A DNA stretch of 6,358 nucleotides from Bdellovibrio sp. (GTDB lineage: Bacteria; Bdellovibrionota; Bdellovibrionia; Bdellovibrionales; Bdellovibrionaceae): NCBI GenBank assembly GCA_003176075.1, contig PSRN01000088.1, positions 1-6,358 of the forward strand, written 5' to 3'. A program made the translations under genes and the position numbers. Positions 5,490 to 6,358 of the stretch are shown piece by piece. The notes below the pieces were generated by a model that saw only the letters and a program-made list of their open reading frames with translations, was not told the origin of the DNA and did not search any database. Positions within the stretch are counted from its first letter, which is position 1, and the number at the start of each line of letters is the position of its first letter.

Positions 5490-5963
5490 TTACCAGTTGT
5501 AGTGAGAGAACGCTTTATTGGCCTCGGCCATGCGATGGACGTCTTCCCTCTTCTTGATGGCATTGCCCCGGTTATTGAACGCGTCCATGATCTCACCGGC
5601 CAGGCGCTTCGAAAAATCCTTCTCACCGCGCTCGCGGGAGTATTGAATCAACCAGCGCATGGCCAATGCCAGACGGCGGGAGGGGCGGACATCCACCGGC
5701 ACCTGGTAAGTCGCGCCGCCGACCCGGCGAGAGCGGACTTCCAGCGAAGGTTTACAGTTTTCAATGGCCTTCTTTAACACAGCGATGGGCTCTTCGCCGG
5801 GGACCTTTCCTTTGAGTTCATCAAGGGCTCCGTAGAACATCCTTTGCGCGACGGACTTCTTTCCTTGATACATCATCTTGTTAACGAACTTTGCGATCAC
5901 CACATCCTTATAGACAGGATCGGGAATAACTTCTCTTTTAAATGTTCTCTTACGTCTTGACAC
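5490..5963 (-). CDS. rpsG: 30S ribosomal protein S7 (uS7)
   Basis: S7 nucleates assembly of the 30S head by binding the 3' major domain of 16S rRNA and lies near the E site. The product is 157 residues, the common bacterial length. It has the N-terminal signature DPVYKDVVIAKFVNKMMYQGKK (residues 16-37), the RRVGGATYQVPVDVRPSRR segment, and a C-terminus ending in AFSHYNW. The start is GTG at 5961-5963. The Shine-Dalgarno GAGG (5971-5974) overlaps the TGA stop of rpsL, with 7 bases to the start, so translation is probably coupled to S12. In E. coli S7 represses translation of its own str mRNA by binding between rpsL and rpsG. Here that spacer is only 9 bases, which leaves no room for an E. coli-like intercistronic site. 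Confidence 0.98.
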   Translation of the reverse strand: MSRRKRTFKREVIPDPVYKDVVIAKFVNKMMYQGKKSVAQRMFYGALDELKGKVPGEEPIAVLKKAIENCKPSLEVRSRRVGGATYQVPVDVRPSRRLALAMRWLIQYSRERGEKDFSKRLAGEIMDAFNNRGNAIKKREDVHRMAEANKAFSHYNW

Positions 5964-5972
5964 GAATCACCC

Positions 5973-6347
5973 TCATTTCTTAGGCCGTTTGGCGCCGTAC
6001 TTCGAACGTGAACTCAAGCGCCCATTGACCCCTTGAAGATCCAGCACACCTCGGACGATATGATAGCGAACGCCCGGCAGGTCCTTCACCCGGCCTCCCC
6101 GAATCAGCACAACGGAGTGCTCCTGCAAGTTGTGGCCGATTCCTGGAATATATGAAATCACCTCATATCCATTGGAAAGGCGAACCTTGGCGACCTTCCG
6201 CAGGGCTGAATTTGGCTTCTTGGGAGTTGTCGTATAGACGCGCGTACAAACTCCACGGCGTTGCGGGCACTTGGTGAGCGCTGGAGATTTCGTATCGTTC
6301 TTCTGCTGAATCCGTTGCGACCGGATCAGCTGGTTAATGGTCGGCAT
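5973..6347 (-). CDS. rpsL: 30S ribosomal protein S12 (uS12)
   Basis: S12 sits at the decoding centre of the small subunit and affects tRNA selection accuracy. The 124-residue product has the family's usual length. It contains the core CPQRRGVCTRVYTTTPKKPNSALRK (residues 27-51), NLQEHSVVLIRGGRVKDLPGVRYH (73-96) and the C-terminal RSKYGAKRPKK. The loop PKKPNS (42-47) and the lysine at residue 88 have the streptomycin-sensitive consensus. Asp89 is the position that is methylthiolated in some bacteria. I chose the ATG at 6347 because AAGGAG at 6353-6358 lies 5 bases upstream and the protein then begins MPTINQLIR. A GTG directly before it is only 2 bases from the Shine-Dalgarno and is unlikely. 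It is the first gene of the str cluster and is followed 9 bases later by rpsG. Its promoter must lie beyond the right edge of the window. Confidence 0.98.
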   Translation of the reverse strand: MPTINQLIRSQRIQQKNDTKSPALTKCPQRRGVCTRVYTTTPKKPNSALRKVAKVRLSNGYEVISYIPGIGHNLQEHSVVLIRGGRVKDLPGVRYHIVRGVLDLQGVNGRLSSRSKYGAKRPKK

Positions 6348-6358
6348 CACTGCTCCTT

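Noticed and set aside
370..5777. Numerous plus-strand reading frames of 60 to 164 codons
   Set aside because: They lie opposite highly conserved ribosomal protein or EF-G genes, lack recognisable protein features, and are antisense shadows. Those over the fusA-rpsJ gap have no supported start.
6348..6350. GTG as the rpsL start
   Set aside because: It is only 2 bases from the AAGGAG; the adjacent ATG at 6345-6347 has 5-base spacing and gives the family N-terminus.
1..6358. CRISPR array, insertion sequence or phage-related system
   Set aside because: The only repeat pair is the inverted 30-mer; there are no spaced direct repeats, transposase, integrase or defence-like genes.

Overview
The window carries the end-to-end str and S10 ribosomal protein clusters of a bacterium, all on the minus strand. 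Read in the direction of transcription (right to left) the order is rpsL (S12), rpsG (S7), fusA (EF-G), a 254-base gap, then rpsJ (S10), rplC (L3), rplD (L4), rplW (L23), rplB (L2) and rpsS (S19). The first few bases of what should be rplV lie at the left edge. All ten long genes are intact and close to the usual family lengths. Gaps are 1 to 25 bases, with one 4-base overlap (rplC/rplD), so they look like one or two polycistronic units. Base composition is roughly balanced, and GTG starts are used for rpsG, rplC and rpsS.

The protein styles (the L3 N-terminus with LTGLFAFKEGMT, the EF-G N-terminus MSVVDPQSVEELKWTRNIGI, the L2 tail HHPVTPWG) remind me of the Bdellovibrio/Oligoflexia or former delta-proteobacterial side of the tree. 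This is from memory and is only a moderate-confidence guess.

The part that is not routine is positions 3106 to 3359, where many bacteria place tuf (EF-Tu). There is no tuf here. On the minus strand the gap holds a good sigma70-type promoter candidate (TTGACT, 17 bases, CATAGT) just after the fusA stop. It is followed by about 210 bases of leader before the S10 start. That leader contains a hairpin covering a clear Shine-Dalgarno sequence, a 24-codon ORF at the right distance from it, two more small hairpins and one copy of a palindromic repeat. This looks like an S10-operon control region, comparable in position and length to the L4-regulated S10 leader of Escherichia coli, although no sequence similarity to that leader is claimed.

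A perfect 30-base copy of the same repeat, in inverted orientation, begins directly after the rpsS stop codon. The two copies therefore bracket the block rpsJ-rplC-rplD-rplW-rplB-rpsS. Each forms a hairpin with a GAA (or UUC) triloop, and neither is followed by a T-run, so they resemble REP-like dispersed palindromes rather than intrinsic terminators.

At the protein level two positions stand out. L2 has Leu where E. coli has His229 in the HPHGGGEG motif, and the EF-G domain IV tip lacks the usual GSYHDVDSSE-type loop with its histidine. Both may be normal for the lineage.
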